A stretch of 64,000 bases of DNA from Anaerobacillus alkaliphilus (GCF_004116265.1 NZ_QOUX01000030.1:26687-90686), one strand, 5' to 3'. Counted from the stretch's first letter, positions 17,335 through 27,107 are shown. Made by a program: numbers and translations. Notes: generated from the letters alone by a model not told the origin.

Positions 17335-18222
17335 CTAGTTATTTAAATCTTCAATTGATGTAATATCCATATAAGCTGGAACTACTAGACCAATTCCTGC
17401 ACCCTCTAAGTTAACCCCAAGGTCAACAAAATCTTCTTTATAGTCTTCATAATAAACTGCGTGTGTACCTGGTAACCAAGCAGCAACGAGGGCATCAGCG
17501 CTTCCGGTTGCTACGGCAGTCCACATACCTGCAGCTTCAAGTGATAACAGTTCAACATCATATCCGATATCTTCTAATACTTGGCCAATCATATGAGTAG
17601 AAGCAATTTCAGAATCCCAAGCAACAAATACTAGTGTTAATTTGTCACCGTTAACTTCAGCAACACCGTCTGTCCACTGTGCTACCTTGTCTTGGTTATT
17701 TGCTACCCATTCAGCAGCAGCATCTGCAGGATCTGCACCTTCATTGATAGCAATCATGATTTCTCCCATGTCAGCTTGCTCCCAGTAGAAGTTATCCAAT
17801 ACTTGGTAAGCTGAAGGGTGGTCTGTTTCTAGTCCAACTCGGGCAATCGTATGAATACTTTCAGCTGCACCAAATACACCTTTAGGATCTTCTAGGTATT
17901 TTAAATCATATTTAGCAAACTTCCAATGAGGTGTCCAGCCTGTTACAACAATCGGTTCCTCTTTCTCGTAAGCTGCCGCAAGAGCTGCTGTCATAGCTGC
18001 TGATGAACTAGTTTGAAGGTTGTAGCCCTCTAGTCCGTAAGCTTCGATGGCCTCTTCAGTAGCAGCCATGATACCAGCACCGGCGTCAATTCCTGTAATT
18101 GTGTAGTTTAACTGGCTAGCAATAGAACCATCTCCGCTAGTTGTATCTGCACCACAGCCAGCAACAAATAATGTTAGCGATAATCCCACTGCGACACTAA
18201 GTCTTTTTAAGTATTTTTTCAT
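17335..18222 (-). CDS. opuAC: Glycine betaine ABC transporter substrate-binding lipoprotein
   Basis: Surface lipoprotein that binds glycine betaine or a related osmoprotectant, 295 residues. Lipobox VAGC (Cys23). OpuAC/ProX fold with Trp residues that form the ligand cage, visible in GWTPHWKF and AAWLPGTH; also IAINEGADPADAAAEWV. It is the last gene of opuAA-opuAB-opuAC on the minus strand, but 266 bases separate it from opuAB and a 192-bp mobile element fills most of that gap, so its expression may now differ from the first two genes. Confidence 0.9.
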   Translation of the reverse strand: MKKYLKRLSVAVGLSLTLFVAGCGADTTSGDGSIASQLNYTITGIDAGAGIMAATEEAIEAYGLEGYNLQTSSSAAMTAALAAAYEKEEPIVVTGWTPHWKFAKYDLKYLEDPKGVFGAAESIHTIARVGLETDHPSAYQVLDNFYWEQADMGEIMIAINEGADPADAAAEWVANNQDKVAQWTDGVAEVNGDKLTLVFVAWDSEIASTHMIGQVLEDIGYDVELLSLEAAGMWTAVATGSADALVAAWLPGTHAVYYEDYKEDFVDLGVNLEGAGIGLVVPAYMDITSIEDLNN

Positions 18223-18259
18223 GTTTTTGTTCCTCTCCTCTTATATATGTTTTTTATTT

Positions 18260-18451
18260 GGCTGTTTTCGCAAAGTTTGTTGCTTTCGTAAAAATCCCAA
18301 AATCCCGATTTTTACACAAATTACTAAGAATTCACCACTAACTTAGTAAGTAATGCTCTTTTCTTACATAATTTATTGGCTGATATCTTCATCTAGGGTA
18401 CTTTTCCGATAATTTTAGGATAGAAAAGCCACAATGTTTACGAAAAGAGCC
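18260..18451 (+). mobile_element. 192-bp MITE-like element, copy 1, inside the opuA operon
   Basis: Element with imperfect terminal inverted repeats: left end GGCTGTTTTCGCAAAGTTTG, right end the complement of GGCTCTTTTCGTAAACATTG. It is flanked by an exact 8-bp direct repeat TTTTATTT (18252-18259 and 18452-18459), a target-site duplication. A second copy of identical length lies at 36950-37141 with about 14 mismatches and no gaps. It has no reading frame and so needs a transposase in trans. An 8-bp duplication and GG-starting ends would fit an ISL3-type transposase; this is inference. Confidence 0.88.
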
Positions 18452-18488
18452 TTTTATTTAAACTCTCATTAAAAGAGTGAAAACCCAA

Positions 18489-19331
18489 CTAGATTGTTCC
18501 CTTTTGTGTATTAAAACTTTGGGTTAAGCGATCTAATATGATGGCAACAATTACAAGAGCAATCCCTGCTTCAAAACCTCCACCTGCATCATTTCTTCCT
18601 ACAGCATAATAAACCTTTGTTCCAAGCCCAGAAGCACCGATCATTGATGCAATAACTACCATCGATAAAGCCAGCATGATACTTTGATTAATTCCGGCCA
18701 TAATCGTTTTCTTTGCCATTGGTAGCTGAACTTTATAAAGCTTTTGGAAAGGTGTCGACCCAAACGCATCAGCCGCTTCAATAAGCTCAGTTGAAACTTG
18801 TCGAATTCCTAAGTTTGTTAAACGGACGGTAGGGGGCATAGCAAATATAACCGAGGCGATTACCCCAGGAACCATACCAATTCCGAAAAATACAACCGCC
18901 GGAATTAAGTAAACGAAGGCTGGCATTGTTTGCATAAAATCTAAAATAGGCGTCATCACGTTTTCTGTTGTTTTACTCTTAGCCATCCAAATCCCTATCG
19001 GTACTCCGATGATGACAGATATACCTGCTGACGTTAAAACAAGTGAAAGTGTCAGTAACATATCATTCCAGTAACCGAGATTTTGAATGAGAAATAGTCC
19101 TACGAATACAAAGATCGGAAGTCCAAATCGCTTTTTTGTAGCAAAGAACGCCAATGCCGTAATAAGAAGAATAAATAACCATTCAGGAATGGAACTTAGG
19201 CCTTTGCTTAATAGCTCGACAAAAAATCGAATAAATGCGGTAACCCCTTTAAACAATCCATCAGCATTTTTTAACCAGTCTACAAATGCATCAACTCCAT
19301 CAGCTAGCGGAAGCCTCGGTATCAGATTCAT
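18489..19331 (-). CDS. opuAB: Glycine betaine ABC transporter permease
   Basis: Membrane channel of OpuA, 280 residues. Several membrane helices; the EAA loop [20 protein letters not shown] (about 192-211) contacts the ATPase, and [17 protein letters not shown] is typical of ProW/OpuAB. The start overlaps the end of opuAA by 32 bases, so the two are translationally coupled. Downstream of it lies the mobile element, then opuAC. Confidence 0.9.
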   Translation of the reverse strand: MNLIPRLPLADGVDAFVDWLKNADGLFKGVTAFIRFFVELLSKGLSSIPEWLFILLITALAFFATKKRFGLPIFVFVGLFLIQNLGYWNDMLLTLSLVLTSAGISVIIGVPIGIWMAKSKTTENVMTPILDFMQTMPAFVYLIPAVVFFGIGMVPGVIASVIFAMPPTVRLTNLGIRQVSTELIEAADAFGSTPFQKLYKVQLPMAKKTIMAGINQSIMLALSMVVIASMIGASGLGTKVYYAVGRNDAGGGFEAGIALVIVAIILDRLTQSFNTQKGTI

Positions 19332-20514
19332 TTGTTTTCACCTCCGCTCCAGATGATAAAGCTGCTAACACAGCTCCTCGAATAATAATTCCTTTTAATT
19401 GCCCATCGTTAACGACAGCAACTGGGATCGGTGATGTAGAAACAATGTCAAACAAATCGTGCAATGGTGTTTCGGGTGGTACTGTTGGGACGTTTTGATC
19501 CATTATATCTACTAAGCTAGCATCTTTTGCAGCCTTTGAAACCTGTTCGGCACTAACCACACCGAGAAGTTCTTTTTTGCGATTCGTCACATAGATACTT
19601 GAAATTCCCATTTCCTTCATTCTCTGCATGGCTACTCTAAGACCATCTTTTTCCGCATTTACGGTTTCAGGACGTTTCATTACATGGCCGGCAGTAAACA
19701 CTTTAGAGCGGTCTACATCTTCAACAAACCTTTCCACATAATCGTCTTCTGGATTAGTTAGTATTTCTTCAGGTGTCCCAATTTGAACAATGGAACCATC
19801 TTTCATAATCGTAATTCTGTCACCAATTCTCAGTGCTTCATCTAAATCATGAGTAATAAAAATAATAGTCTTTTGCATCTTTTGCTGCAAATCTAGTAAT
19901 TCATCTTGCATATCTTTTCTAATTAATGGATCTAACGCTGAAAAAGCTTCATCCATTAATAACACATCTGGATCGTTCGCTAATGCTCTAGCCAATCCAA
20001 CGCGCTGCTGCATTCCTCCAGATAATTCGCTTGGGTATTTGTCTTCATACCCTTTAAGTCCAACAAGTTCTAACGAAGTAAGTGCTTTTTCTTTTCTTTC
20101 TACTTTCTGAATGCCTTGTACTTCAAGACCATATTCGACATTTTCAAGGACAGTCCGAAAAGGAAATAAGCCAAATTTCTGAAATACCATACTGAGTTTC
20201 TTTCTGCGTACATCCCGAAGCTCTTTTTCGCCCATGGCTGCTAAGTCAACACCATCTATCCATACGCTTCCAGTAGTAGGCTCAATTAGTCGGTTTAAGA
20301 GGCGAACTAATGTTGACTTACCACTTCCGGAAAGGCCCATAATAACAAAGATCTCACCATTGTTCACTTCAAAGTTTGCCTGATTAACACCAACTGTCAT
20401 TCCGGTCTGCTTTAATATTTCATCTTTTGATACGTTTTTGGCCAAAAGATCCAGTGCTTTTTTTGGTTTCTTACCAAAGACCTTCGTTAAGTTTTCAACT
20501 TTTATTTTGGACAT
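19300..20514 (-). CDS. opuAA: Glycine betaine ABC transporter ATP-binding protein with CBS domains
   Basis: ATPase of OpuA, 404 residues. Walker [10 protein letters not shown] (about 59-67), signature [15 protein letters not shown], Walker [13 protein letters not shown], His switch in FITHD. A C-terminal CBS pair (about 280-390) includes [13 protein letters not shown] and [19 protein letters not shown]; in OpuA-type transporters this pair senses ionic strength. First gene of the operon and divergent from the GbsR-type regulator, whose product probably represses it when choline or substrate conditions require. Confidence 0.92.
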   Translation of the reverse strand: MSKIKVENLTKVFGKKPKKALDLLAKNVSKDEILKQTGMTVGVNQANFEVNNGEIFVIMGLSGSGKSTLVRLLNRLIEPTTGSVWIDGVDLAAMGEKELRDVRRKKLSMVFQKFGLFPFRTVLENVEYGLEVQGIQKVERKEKALTSLELVGLKGYEDKYPSELSGGMQQRVGLARALANDPDVLLMDEAFSALDPLIRKDMQDELLDLQQKMQKTIIFITHDLDEALRIGDRITIMKDGSIVQIGTPEEILTNPEDDYVERFVEDVDRSKVFTAGHVMKRPETVNAEKDGLRVAMQRMKEMGISSIYVTNRKKELLGVVSAEQVSKAAKDASLVDIMDQNVPTVPPETPLHDLFDIVSTSPIPVAVVNDGQLKGIIIRGAVLAALSSGAEVKTNESDTEASAS

Positions 20515-20650
20515 AACAACACCTCTTTTCTTAGTTTGTTATTCGTTAGAAATAAACCTCAAAATACCAGTTGTATTAGCGTTGTTAATACTATATAATA
20601 TTTTAATTATTTTTAACAAACTGTATATTCCTTGAAATTCTTACAAATCG

Positions 20651-20674
20651 TACGTACAGAAAAAACTGTACGTA
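20651..20674. promoter_or_regulatory. Palindromic operator candidate between opuAA and gbsR-type gene
   Basis: Perfect inverted repeat TACGTACAG / CTGTACGTA with six A's as spacer (20651-20659 and 20666-20674). It overlaps a TATAAT at 20673-20678 that could be the -10 box of the rightward regulator gene. It sits in the 287-base divergent gap, which suggests a site for the GbsR-type regulator controlling itself and perhaps opuA. No binding data. Confidence 0.5.
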
Positions 20675-20801
20675 TAATACAAAGGGGATACTTAGAAATA
20701 CTTCTATATCCTACCTGATCCTACCTTACTGTAAACTTTTAACTTTTTTTTCGCTTTGTTATACTACTAGTAATTCAATTACTTCTTTAATAGGGGGAGG
20801 A

Positions 20802-21356
20802 ATGATGGATAATAATTACAAGAATGAGTTCAGAGAATTAAGTAAAGCGCGTGATCGCTTTGTTAGTGAAATAGCGAAAAATATCCATCTCTATGGGATC
20901 TCACAGTCGGTTGGTCGACTTTACGGCACAGTGTTTTTCTCTGAAGAGCCAATGACCCTTGATGAAATGAGTGATGAACTCGGAATGAGTAAAACAAGCA
21001 TGAGTACCGGGATCCGAATGCTCCTTGATGCTCAGATGGTAGAGCGTGTTTGGGAAAAGGGTATAAGAAAGGATTTATATAAAACTGAAGAAGACTGGTA
21101 TCGTTCATTTTCAAATGTTTTTATTACTCGTTGGAGACAAGCTACTGAACAGAATATGATCGCTATTCAAGAAACGAAGGTCATGTTAGAGTCCTTAAAT
21201 AAGAAAACGACTAATGAGAAAATCGGGGAATTGATTGAATTAGATTTGAATAAGCTTACTCAAGCGGAGGCTTACTATAATTGGCTAGACGATGTCATAT
21301 CATTATTTGAAACGGGAGAAATTTTTAAAATTGTTCCTAAGCAACCAACTTCATAA
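20802..21356 (+). CDS. GbsR-family transcriptional regulator
   Basis: MarR-like DNA-binding repressor, 184 residues. The winged-helix region (about 30-95) contains LYGTVFFSEEPMTLDEMSDE, split as LYGTVFFSEEPMTLDEM, and LGMSKTSMSTGIRML as the recognition helix; the C-terminal half is a helical dimer and ligand region. Members in bacilli (GbsR, OpuAR, OpcR) control uptake or synthesis of glycine betaine, matching its divergent position next to opuA. GGGGGAGG upstream is a strong ribosome site. Good family match; the effector molecule is not visible. Confidence 0.87.
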   Translation: MMDNNYKNEFRELSKARDRFVSEIAKNIHLYGISQSVGRLYGTVFFSEEPMTLDEMSDELGMSKTSMSTGIRMLLDAQMVERVWEKGIRKDLYKTEEDWYRSFSNVFITRWRQATEQNMIAIQETKVMLESLNKKTTNEKIGELIELDLNKLTQAEAYYNWLDDVISLFETGEIFKIVPKQPTS

Positions 21357-21362
21357 ATCACC

Positions 21363-21399
21363 AAAGACTGTTGAATAAATTCAGCAGTCTTTTTATTTT
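21363..21399 (+). terminator. Terminator of the GbsR-type gene
   Basis: AAAGACTGTTGAAT / ATTCAGCAGTCTTT hairpin followed by TTATTTTTTT. Confidence 0.85.
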
Positions 21400-21492
21400 T
21401 TTCAGTTATAATAGAAAGTAGTAAAATTTACAGTGGTAATTTAGCTTAAAAAGAGTTATAACCAAGATTGGATTAAGTTTTTAAATTTTATA

Positions 21493-21518
21493 TGTAACTT
21501 TTCATAAAAAACAACGAC
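21493..21518 (+). promoter_or_regulatory. ECF-type autoregulatory promoter of sigX
   Basis: TGTAAC (21493-21498) and CGAC (21515-21518) with 16 bases between, matching the known sigma-X-type pattern of GTAAC and CG(A/T)C. It lies 26 bases before the sigma factor start, as expected for self-activation. Confidence 0.72.
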
Positions 21519-21543
21519 TAGTTTAGTAGGGGGGAAAGAAGCA

Positions 21544-22086
21544 GTGAATGATGAATTTGAACGCTTGTACGAAACCTATCACCATTCATTATTTCAGTTT
21601 CTGTTTTACATGGTTCGGAATAGACAAATAGCTGAAGAGCTTGTACAAGAAGTATATATAAAGGTTTTTAACTCTTATTCTTCATTTAAAGGGGATAGTA
21701 GTGAAAAAACGTGGCTATATTCTATCGCTAGGCATGTTGGTGTCGACTGGATCAGAAGTCAAAATAGAAAGAAACGAAAATTTCTAGGTATTTTCGAGCT
21801 ATCAGAAAAGGAGTTCCAAATTAGAGATGAAGAACCCCTACCTGATGAAATTATTGTGGAAAGAGAAGAAATGAAAGAAGTTTATCGTATGTTAGGTAAG
21901 TGTACACTGGATCAACAACAAGTGATTATTTTAAGATATGTTGAGTCACTCTCAATAAGTGAAACAGCATCAATATTAGGTTGGACAGAAAGTAAAGTAA
22001 AGACGACGCAACATCGTGCGATTAAAGCATTACAAGAGCTACTTGGCGGGAGCCATCATTCAGACTTAAAGGAGGTGGGAAGATGA
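21544..22086 (+). CDS. sigX: ECF sigma factor, SigX-like
   Basis: RNA polymerase sigma factor of the extracytoplasmic-function class, 180 residues. Region 2 has LYETYHHSLFQFLFYMV, VQEVYIKVFNSY and SSEKTWLYSIARHVGVDW; region 4 has LDQQQVIILRYVESLSISE and TESKVKTTQHRAIKAL. It closely resembles B. subtilis SigX, which controls envelope-modifying genes. GTG start with GGGGGGAA upstream. It overlaps the anti-sigma gene by 4 bases, and a matching ECF promoter lies upstream, so it is likely self-activated and held by RsiX. Confidence 0.88.
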   Translation: MNDEFERLYETYHHSLFQFLFYMVRNRQIAEELVQEVYIKVFNSYSSFKGDSSEKTWLYSIARHVGVDWIRSQNRKKRKFLGIFELSEKEFQIRDEEPLPDEIIVEREEMKEVYRMLGKCTLDQQQVIILRYVESLSISETASILGWTESKVKTTQHRAIKALQELLGGSHHSDLKEVGR

Positions 22087-23294
22087 AGCGGTCCTCTAAC
22101 TGGGATGAAAAAACGATTGAAAATCAACTGAGAAAACTGCCTAAAATTGAGGATAAGCAAAGCAAAGAAGCGTTATTCGAGCGGATCCAGGAACGATTGC
22201 AGGAAGATCAAATAAAAGAGCGCAAAACTAAGAAACACTGGATTGTTCCTTCAATAGCTGCTGCCGCTGTTTTCTTTCTACTGTTATTAATAGTACCTTC
22301 TTTCTTAAGTGAGAGAAATGTTTCCATAGAGGATTCACAACCAGAATTCAGAATGGAGGTAGCAGAAGAAGCTGGTGATGTGGAAGTAGATATGAATGGC
22401 ATTGCTAGCATTGATGCGCCAGGAATTACATCTGTTGATGAGTACTATACAATCTATTTTGGGGCAGTACAACCATATGAAGAAGAATTTTATCAAGATC
22501 AGCTTGTGAAGTTAGCAGTTCCGGTAAGTGGCCCGGCAGGAGAATTTGTTGTTCAGGTAACTCTTTTAGCCGAAGGGGCTAATGAGATTGAGCGATTTTT
22601 AGCAGTAAAAGAAAACTTTTCTGGAGAGCCTTGGGGGATAGGTAATTTTCCTTCAATTGAAATAAATTCAATCTTTGAAGGAAAAGGAGGGGTACTTATT
22701 ATTGATGTTCCAACAGGGAGTTTAGAAAGTTTATCTACGGCAGAGAACTTCGCTTATAGTCAATCAATAATAGAAACCTTTTGGCCGCGCTTCCGAGAAG
22801 TTGAATTAAGTTCTGACGGTGAACCTAATGTCTTTTGGGGCCAATCAGGGCCAATATCAGGCTTTAGTTTAGAGGTGGAAAACAGAGGCTACTACCTTTT
22901 TGAAAGTCCTACTGGCCATTTATTCTTAGTCACTGGTAAGTCAATTGGTGCAAAAGGGAATGACTCTAGTGAGGACGTAAGTTTGCAAGAAACATTAGAA
23001 TATATGAAGCAATACGAAAGTGTTGGGAACATGGGATACCTTCCTCCTATTGGAGATGAGTTTATAATTACTAACGTTGAGCAAAACGACGAGGTAGTTA
23101 CAATTACGTTTGCTGACGGTACAATTTTTGAAAACAGTCCTCGTCATCAAGCAATGGTCGAAGCAATTCTTTTTACCGCTCGAGATTTCGGGCATTCATA
23201 TGTCCAATTTGAAGGAATTCAACCAACCCAAGTTGGCCCATATTTTACAGGAGACCTGCTAGAAATTCCAAGGTATTTCAACTTCATACGTTAA
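22083..23294 (+). CDS. rsiX: Anti-sigma factor, RsiX-like
   Basis: Membrane-bound inhibitor of the SigX-like factor, 403 residues. N-terminal cytoplasmic part of about 55 residues with charged helices, one membrane helix (IVPSIAAAAVFFLLLLIVP, about 57-75), then a long outer-surface domain; its last part (about 310-395) resembles a GerMN-type fold (VVTITFADGTIFEN, EAILFTARDFG). It overlaps the sigma gene (ATGA), the usual sigma/anti-sigma arrangement. Identification rests on position, topology and the SigX neighbour. Confidence 0.82.
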   Translation: MKRSSNWDEKTIENQLRKLPKIEDKQSKEALFERIQERLQEDQIKERKTKKHWIVPSIAAAAVFFLLLLIVPSFLSERNVSIEDSQPEFRMEVAEEAGDVEVDMNGIASIDAPGITSVDEYYTIYFGAVQPYEEEFYQDQLVKLAVPVSGPAGEFVVQVTLLAEGANEIERFLAVKENFSGEPWGIGNFPSIEINSIFEGKGGVLIIDVPTGSLESLSTAENFAYSQSIIETFWPRFREVELSSDGEPNVFWGQSGPISGFSLEVENRGYYLFESPTGHLFLVTGKSIGAKGNDSSEDVSLQETLEYMKQYESVGNMGYLPPIGDEFIITNVEQNDEVVTITFADGTIFENSPRHQAMVEAILFTARDFGHSYVQFEGIQPTQVGPYFTGDLLEIPRYFNFIR

Positions 23295-23299
23295 TAATG

Positions 23300-23334
23300 A
23301 AAGAATGGTTCTAACTATGGAGCCATTCTTTTTG
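23300..23334 (+). terminator. Terminator of sigX-rsiX
   Basis: AAAGAATGG / CCATTCTTT hairpin followed by a short T-run. Confidence 0.75.
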
Positions 23335-23491
23335 CTTTGGCTTATGAACTAGAAGATGGATAATATTTGAAAAAGCCCACATTAAATTGCTATATTAAAA
23401 ATAGTGATAGTTGTCTACGGGGCGATGTTTAACGTGCTGTTAACGATGAAAGCGATTAGTGGGGAAAATTTCACGGGAATTGAGGTCAGCT

Positions 23492-24361
23492 ATGGATACA
23501 ATTACACATACATTATTTGGTCTTACATTGTATGGGGCAATTAATAAACGAAACTATACAAAAGAGCAAAAGCGAGCACTACTGTTTACAACAGTAGTAG
23601 GTAGTCAAATACCAGATATTGATGTGGTTTCAAGACTCTGGGATACAGAAGGTCAATATCAAATGTGGCATCGGGGTATTACGCACTCCATTTTTTTGGT
23701 GCCGGTGTGGGCATTAGTAATAGCACTATTGTGCTACCTTTTTTGGAGAGTGAAGGATAGGCGAATATTCTTAATGGGCGTGTTAGCGGTCTTTATTCAT
23801 AACACAAGCGACTTATTTAATGCATGGGGAACAGGGTATTTCGAGCCGTTCTCTAGTATTCGAATTACGTTTGGAACAATCCCGATAATAGACTTTGTAA
23901 TTTGGGGTATCATTTTGAGTGGCTTCATCCTAAGTAAGAAATCAAAATGGCCATCCTATCGAATATATCAGTATGTATGGTTGGCCATTGTTTTACATAT
24001 CGTTTTTCAAACGAGTCAGGGCTATCTCATCTATCAACAAACTAGTACTAACTATGAGCAAATGGCCTTATCTGCTAGTTTTGCTCCTTGGAACTATACG
24101 GTGATTGGAAAGAATGGAAATGTAGTAGAAATATCTCATCGCAATCTCTGGTCAGAACCTATCTTACACGTTAGTCTAACAAGTAGTGAGGATACAAACT
24201 TAGACGATTTATTCGCTCAAAAGCCTGAGGCAAGAACACTCTATGAGTGGTCACCCTTCGTCGTTGTCGTCGATGAAGATGATATAGTAGGTATTTATGA
24301 TCCCCGCTTTTATCGGAATGGACAATCATTTTTGTTTGAGTATATCGAAAAAGAAGGCTGA
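23492..24361 (+). CDS. YfhP/YdjM-type membrane-bound metal-dependent hydrolase family protein
   Basis: 289 residues. The N-terminus MDTITHTLFG, DIDVVSRLW and the WHRGITHS segment followed by FIHNTSDLFNAWGT give the His/Asp pattern of the LexA-binding, inner-membrane-associated hydrolase family (B. subtilis YfhP is a relative). Four or more membrane helices alternate with these motifs, and the C-terminal 90 residues are soluble. ATG 23492 is preferred over GTG 23459 because the former begins exactly at the family's start, with TTGAGGT just upstream. The substrate is unknown. Single gene with terminator. Confidence 0.82.
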   Translation: MDTITHTLFGLTLYGAINKRNYTKEQKRALLFTTVVGSQIPDIDVVSRLWDTEGQYQMWHRGITHSIFLVPVWALVIALLCYLFWRVKDRRIFLMGVLAVFIHNTSDLFNAWGTGYFEPFSSIRITFGTIPIIDFVIWGIILSGFILSKKSKWPSYRIYQYVWLAIVLHIVFQTSQGYLIYQQTSTNYEQMALSASFAPWNYTVIGKNGNVVEISHRNLWSEPILHVSLTSSEDTNLDDLFAQKPEARTLYEWSPFVVVVDEDDIVGIYDPRFYRNGQSFLFEYIEKEG

Positions 24362-24380
24362 TTGTTCAGTCTTCTTTTTT
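24348..24380 (+). terminator. Terminator of the hydrolase-like gene
   Basis: AAAAGAAGGCTGA / TCAGTCTTCTTTT hairpin ending in a T-run. It overlaps the gene's stop codon. Confidence 0.8.
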
Positions 24381-24478
24381 GATAACAAGTCAAAAAAAAA
24401 TTAGTACTTTTATTCGACAAGATAAGGTATAATTTTCTTGTTTTTACCAAACTTGCATTCTTAAAAGGAGATAGATCC

Positions 24479-26197
24479 GTGAAAAGTATTCAAACAAAAA
24501 TTATCTTGTTTTTTTCTGTCTTTTTTATTATTACAGTATCATCACTTGGTTGGTATATGTTTAGTAGTGCCAAAGAACTTGTAGAACAATCAGTAGGGGA
24601 ACAAGCGAAATCGATTGCTGAAAGCGCAGTGAAGATTATAGATCCAGTTCAATTTCAAGAGATTATTTCAAAAGGAGAAACTACCTATTACTTTCAGTTG
24701 CGTGAGGAACTAAATCAATTCCGAGAAATGAATGGCTTACTTTATTTGTACACAATGACAATTGGAGATGGAATGGATAGTAATGAATACATGTATGTCG
24801 TTGATGGGCTTCCATTAGGGGATGAAGAGGCATCTGAAATTGGTGAAACTGAATTAATTGATGAATATCCAATCATACTGGAAATCTATAAGGAAGGAAC
24901 CTCAATGGTAGGCGAGTTAGTTACTACAGAAACTTACGGTTCATTAGTATATGCTTATGCACCGATTTTTAACTCTTCAGGTGAGGTCATCGGAATTGTT
25001 GGTGCTGACTTTGATGCCACTAATGTAATGATGAGACTCGATGAAGAAAGAAAAGTGGCCTTTTTAGTAACGTTAGGCACATCAGTGTTATCAATTGTTA
25101 TCTTGTTTATTTTAACAAAACTATTAATAAATCCACTAAAAGTTCTTACAAAGCAAATGGAACGTGTAAAAGAAGGTGATTTGACTGTAAGCTTTACTAC
25201 TAATCGAGAAGATGAGATTGGGAGCTTAGGTGTAGCGTTTCAGCATATGATAGATGAAATGAACTCAATAATTCAAAGTATTAATCAAAATGTAGGAACA
25301 TTAACAGATAGTTCAGGGAAATTAGCTAATAGCTTCCATCATGCTGTTGATAATAATGACTTAATTATTCGTGACATGCTAGAAGTAAGTGAAGGAGCAA
25401 CAACTACTGTAAAAAGCTCTGAAGAAAGCTCAAAAGCAATAGCTGATTTAACTGATGGAGTTCAATATATTTCAGAGACAGCATTGCAAGTGAATGTAGC
25501 TTCGAATACTACTGTAGATGACGCAAATCAAGGGATTGTAACTGTTGAGCAAGCTTCCGTACAAATGGATCTAATACATCGGTCTGTTCAAGAAACAACT
25601 ATACTTGTAAATAATTTAGAGTTACACTCTCAAGAAATTAATCAAATTGTAGAAGTAATATCAGTTCTAGCTTCACAAACCAACCTACTTGCTCTTAATG
25701 CTGCTATCGAAGCAGCAAGAGCAGGTGAGCACGGTCGTGGTTTTGCAGTGGTAGCAGATGAGGTGAGGAAATTAGCGGAACAAACGAGTAGCTCGCTAAA
25801 TGATATCTCCCAGATCACGGAGAAAATTCAGTTAGAGACGAAAAGATCTGTGCAAGCGATGGAAGAAGTCTCTGGTAAAGTGAACACAGGGGTTTCGGTA
25901 ATACAAAAATCGGGTGAAGCTTTTAAGAATATCAAACAATCAGCCCAATATGTAGTAACTCAAGTAGACTTATTTACATCAACAGCTAAACAAATGAGTG
26001 CAGGAACTGAAGGTGTTAATGCCTCTTTTGAGGAGATGGCTTCAATTGCTAAGAGAGCAGCGATGCAAATAAATGAGGTTACTGCATCTGTAGAGCAACA
26101 AACTGCAGACCTTTCTGAGATCACGTCATTTGCAGATCATTTACTAGAAATGGCAACTGAACTGCAAAGTAAGATTAATAGGTTTAAAGTAGAATAA
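24479..26197 (+). CDS. Methyl-accepting chemotaxis protein
   Basis: Membrane chemoreceptor, 572 residues. Membrane helix about 7-27, extracytoplasmic sensor of about 165 residues (Cache-like, with [20 protein letters not shown]), second helix about 195-215, HAMP about 215-270, and a signalling domain with the conserved hairpin tip [20 protein letters not shown] (20 residues) and [22 protein letters not shown] start with AAAGGAGAT 8 bases upstream. The ligand is unknown. No chemotaxis kinase genes are nearby, so it is an orphan receptor feeding a chromosomal che system elsewhere. Confidence 0.93.
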   Translation: MKSIQTKIILFFSVFFIITVSSLGWYMFSSAKELVEQSVGEQAKSIAESAVKIIDPVQFQEIISKGETTYYFQLREELNQFREMNGLLYLYTMTIGDGMDSNEYMYVVDGLPLGDEEASEIGETELIDEYPIILEIYKEGTSMVGELVTTETYGSLVYAYAPIFNSSGEVIGIVGADFDATNVMMRLDEERKVAFLVTLGTSVLSIVILFILTKLLINPLKVLTKQMERVKEGDLTVSFTTNREDEIGSLGVAFQHMIDEMNSIIQSINQNVGTLTDSSGKLANSFHHAVDNNDLIIRDMLEVSEGATTTVKSSEESSKAIADLTDGVQYISETALQVNVASNTTVDDANQGIVTVEQASVQMDLIHRSVQETTILVNNLELHSQEINQIVEVISVLASQTNLLALNAAIEAARAGEHGRGFAVVADEVRKLAEQTSSSLNDISQITEKIQLETKRSVQAMEEVSGKVNTGVSVIQKSGEAFKNIKQSAQYVVTQVDLFTSTAKQMSAGTEGVNASFEEMASIAKRAAMQINEVTASVEQQTADLSEITSFADHLLEMATELQSKINRFKVE

Positions 26198-26240
26198 AAG
26201 ACAAAAATCGAGCGGAATCTCGCTCGATTTTTGTCTTTTT
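26196..26240. terminator. Terminator after the chemoreceptor gene
   Basis: Long hairpin AAAAGACAAAAATCGAGCG / CGCTCGATTTTTGTCTTTT with a six-base loop. It lies between converging genes and has T/A runs on both sides. Confidence 0.9.
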
Positions 26241-26275
26241 CTAAAAAAATTGCTTTCCTGGGAAATATAGTGTCG

Positions 26276-26851
26276 TTACTTTTCCTTACACATGACGATT
26301 GCTGTCGTAGTAACTCCTGTAGCAGCAACAGCTATCGTTGAAAGGATCATTTCGTCAAAGGTAATGACTGAAAAACCTACGAATACAACAAGTAAATCTA
26401 TTAGGAAGATAAAAATACCTACGTTTGTTTTAAATAGATCGGCAATCATTTGTGCTAGTAAATCAAGGCCACCTGTGCTTATGTCGTAAAGAAACATAAG
26501 GCCGACTCCTATACCAAGTAGAGAACCCCCGACTAATGCACCTAAAAGTGGGGAGAGATTTTCTACATTAACCGTCATCCAGTGGAAAAGATCAATAAAT
26601 AGAGCTGATACCACAAAACCGACAATACTATTGTAGAAAAAGTCACGGTACCAAATCCAAGCTGCAGCATAAATAGGAACACTTAAAATTAAAATTGCTA
26701 CTCCAACACTTACATCGTATTGATAATGTAGAATTAAACCTAGACCAATCATTCCTCCATCAAGAATGTGGAAAGGAACAAAAAAGTTATTAATTCCGAT
26801 ACTAATAATGAGACTACCAAATAGTATCGCTAGTATTTTTTTCTTTGCCAT
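26276..26851 (-). CDS. Short YitT-family membrane protein
   Basis: 191 residues, about five to six membrane helices, with the YitT signatures INNFFVPFHILDGGMIGLGL (20) near the N-terminus and DISTGGLDLLAQMI in the middle. Most YitT proteins continue for about 90 further residues as a soluble DUF2179 domain; this one stops right after the membrane part, so it belongs to the short type or has lost the tail. Function of the family is unproven. GAGGTTGG upstream supports the ATG. Confidence 0.82.
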   Translation of the reverse strand: MAKKKILAILFGSLIISIGINNFFVPFHILDGGMIGLGLILHYQYDVSVGVAILILSVPIYAAAWIWYRDFFYNSIVGFVVSALFIDLFHWMTVNVENLSPLLGALVGGSLLGIGVGLMFLYDISTGGLDLLAQMIADLFKTNVGIFIFLIDLLVVFVGFSVITFDEMILSTIAVAATGVTTTAIVMCKEK

Positions 26852-26924
26852 TTAACCAACCTCGCATAGAAGGACATGTAGTATTGTATGCGTGGTTCTA
26901 GACAAGATATGTTAATAACTTGAT

Positions 26925-26961
26925 GAAAAAAACCAAACCTTCAATGTAAATTGAGGTTTGG
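26925..26961 (-). terminator. Terminator of the small membrane protein gene
   Basis: CCAAACCTCAAT / ATTGAAGGTTTGG (minus-strand reading, one bulge) followed on that strand by a run of seven T's. Confidence 0.85.
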
Positions 26962-26981
26962 TACATAGAGACAGAAACTAA

Positions 26982-27107
26982 CTACACTCCGTTGCGATGG
27001 TTGTTTAACTCATTTTTAAAAGATAATAATGAACCAATTAGAAATAAAATTGACCCTAAGAGAAATAAGCTTTGGACGGATAGTGGAGAAAATTCTTGCT
27101 GAGCCAT
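26982..27107 (-). CDS. Small single-span membrane protein, unknown
   Basis: 41 residues, MAQQEFSPLSVQSLFLLGSI in its first half, with one hydrophobic helix (about 13-29) and a short polar, basic tail ending HRNGV. Supported by AGGAG 9-10 bases upstream of the ATG and by a good terminator 20 bases after the stop. It lies 81 bases after rocR on the same strand, so it may be the tail of the rocR transcript. I do not recognise a family. Confidence 0.6.
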   Translation of the reverse strand: MAQQEFSPLSVQSLFLLGSILFLIGSLLSFKNELNNHRNGV

